This document shows, piece by piece, positions 5,074-5,358 of a DNA stretch of 5,358 bases. Origin of the DNA: Dehalococcoidia bacterium (GTDB lineage Bacteria > Chloroflexota > Dehalococcoidia > SAR202 > UBA11138). Within the stretch, counting starts at the first letter, position 1. Each line of letters starts with the position of its first letter. The stretch covers positions 1 through 5,358 of the forward strand of contig JAAXHZ010000401.1 of the NCBI GenBank assembly GCA_012270625.1, written 5' to 3'. The notes under the pieces are model-generated. The model worked only from the letters and a program-made list of their open reading frames with translations, did not search any database and was not told where the DNA came from. The position numbers and the translations under genes are program-made.

Positions 5074-5358
5074 CTACTCGTACCGGATGCGCGGGTCTAT
5101 GAGCGCGTATGCGATGTCTGCCAGGAATGCGAAGAACACGTAGATCCCAATGAAGCAGAACACCGTGCCCGCCAGCAACGGCCAGTCGTTGTCATAGACA
5201 GCGCGGTTGAGTGCGACGATGCCGATGCCGGGCATGGAGAACACTATCTCCACCACCAGCGCGCCGTTTAGGTAGTCCGCCAGCAGCACGAACGCCGAGG
5301 TCAGCGGCGGAATGACCGCGTTCCGGAGACCGTGCTTCCAGATGATCGTCCACGGGCC
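5074..5358 (-). CDS. ABC transporter permease, DppB/OppB type (3' part; runs off the right edge)
   Basis: C-terminal 94 residues of the partner permease; the frame is open to the window edge and the start lies beyond it. The visible part starts in the EAA-loop end, KHGLRNAVIPPLTSAF, where the family has RHALRNALIPV. It continues with a membrane segment and LNGALVVEIVFSMPGIGIVA, then DWPLLAGTVFCFIGIYVFF and the family's closing ADIAYALIDPRIRYE. Full-length members are about 310-340 aa, so roughly two thirds are missing. An internal GTG near 5289 is not a real start. Together with the downstream DppC-like subunit it would form the transmembrane channel of a peptide, nickel or related solute importer. 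The ATPase and binding-protein genes probably lie to the right of the window. Confidence 0.92.
   Translation of the reverse strand, partial: GPWTIIWKHGLRNAVIPPLTSAFVLLADYLNGALVVEIVFSMPGIGIVALNRAVYDNDWPLLAGTVFCFIGIYVFFAFLADIAYALIDPRIRYE

Overview
The window looks like an accessory junction in a moderately GC-rich free-living bacterium. The two flanks carry ordinary metabolic genes: a sulfite-oxidase-type molybdoenzyme on the left and a peptide/nickel-type ABC permease pair on the right. Between them lies a defence-type segment with a restriction-modification pair and a decayed DUF262 gene. Protein style would fit a Chloroflexota (for example SAR202/Dehalococcoidia-like) or a similar environmental lineage, but no rRNA or marker gene is present, so this is a guess. 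Sample lines counted by hand give about 58% GC in the oxidase, 57-68% in the permease, and only about 42-47% in the methyltransferase/endonuclease genes. This suggests the defence genes came from elsewhere.

Layout, left to right. Positions 1-162 contain no gene I can support. A sulfite-oxidase-like gene runs leftward (1272 to 163), with a good Shine-Dalgarno site and a plausible promoter just upstream. Next comes a small inverted-repeat element (1367-1527) with 24-bp ends and a direct repeat of 8-9 bp on both sides. It looks like a MITE, and it carries in its centre the widespread ATTCCGGC-type palindrome. It sits at the broken end of a leftward DUF262 gene (start at 2000), of which only about 157 native residues remain.

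Positions 2001-2292 are a divergent control region. It holds a TATAAT facing left for the DUF262 gene, a well-spaced sigma70-like promoter facing right, and a small GAAC-N4-GTTC dyad in the predicted leader of the right-hand operon. A DNA methyltransferase (2293-3261) and a PD-(D/E)xK endonuclease (3258-4085) follow. They overlap by ATGA and form a two-gene type II restriction-modification operon. The methyltransferase has TSPPY, typical of N4-cytosine enzymes, but its motifs run X-I-IV instead of the usual beta order. The endonuclease resembles the EcoRII-C/PspGI/NgoMIV/Cfr10I group, with S-V-K in place of (D/E)-x-K and an acidic residue 13 positions later. The methyltransferase would protect host sites that the endonuclease cuts.

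The endonuclease ends only 11 nt from the end of a converging dppC/oppC-like permease gene (5062 to 4097). Upstream of that lies the 3' part of its dppB/oppB-like partner, which runs off the right edge. The two permeases would form the membrane channel of one ABC importer; its ATPases and binding protein are outside the window. The most interesting content is the restriction-modification pair with its permuted methyltransferase, then the MITE and the DUF262 remnant it sits beside.
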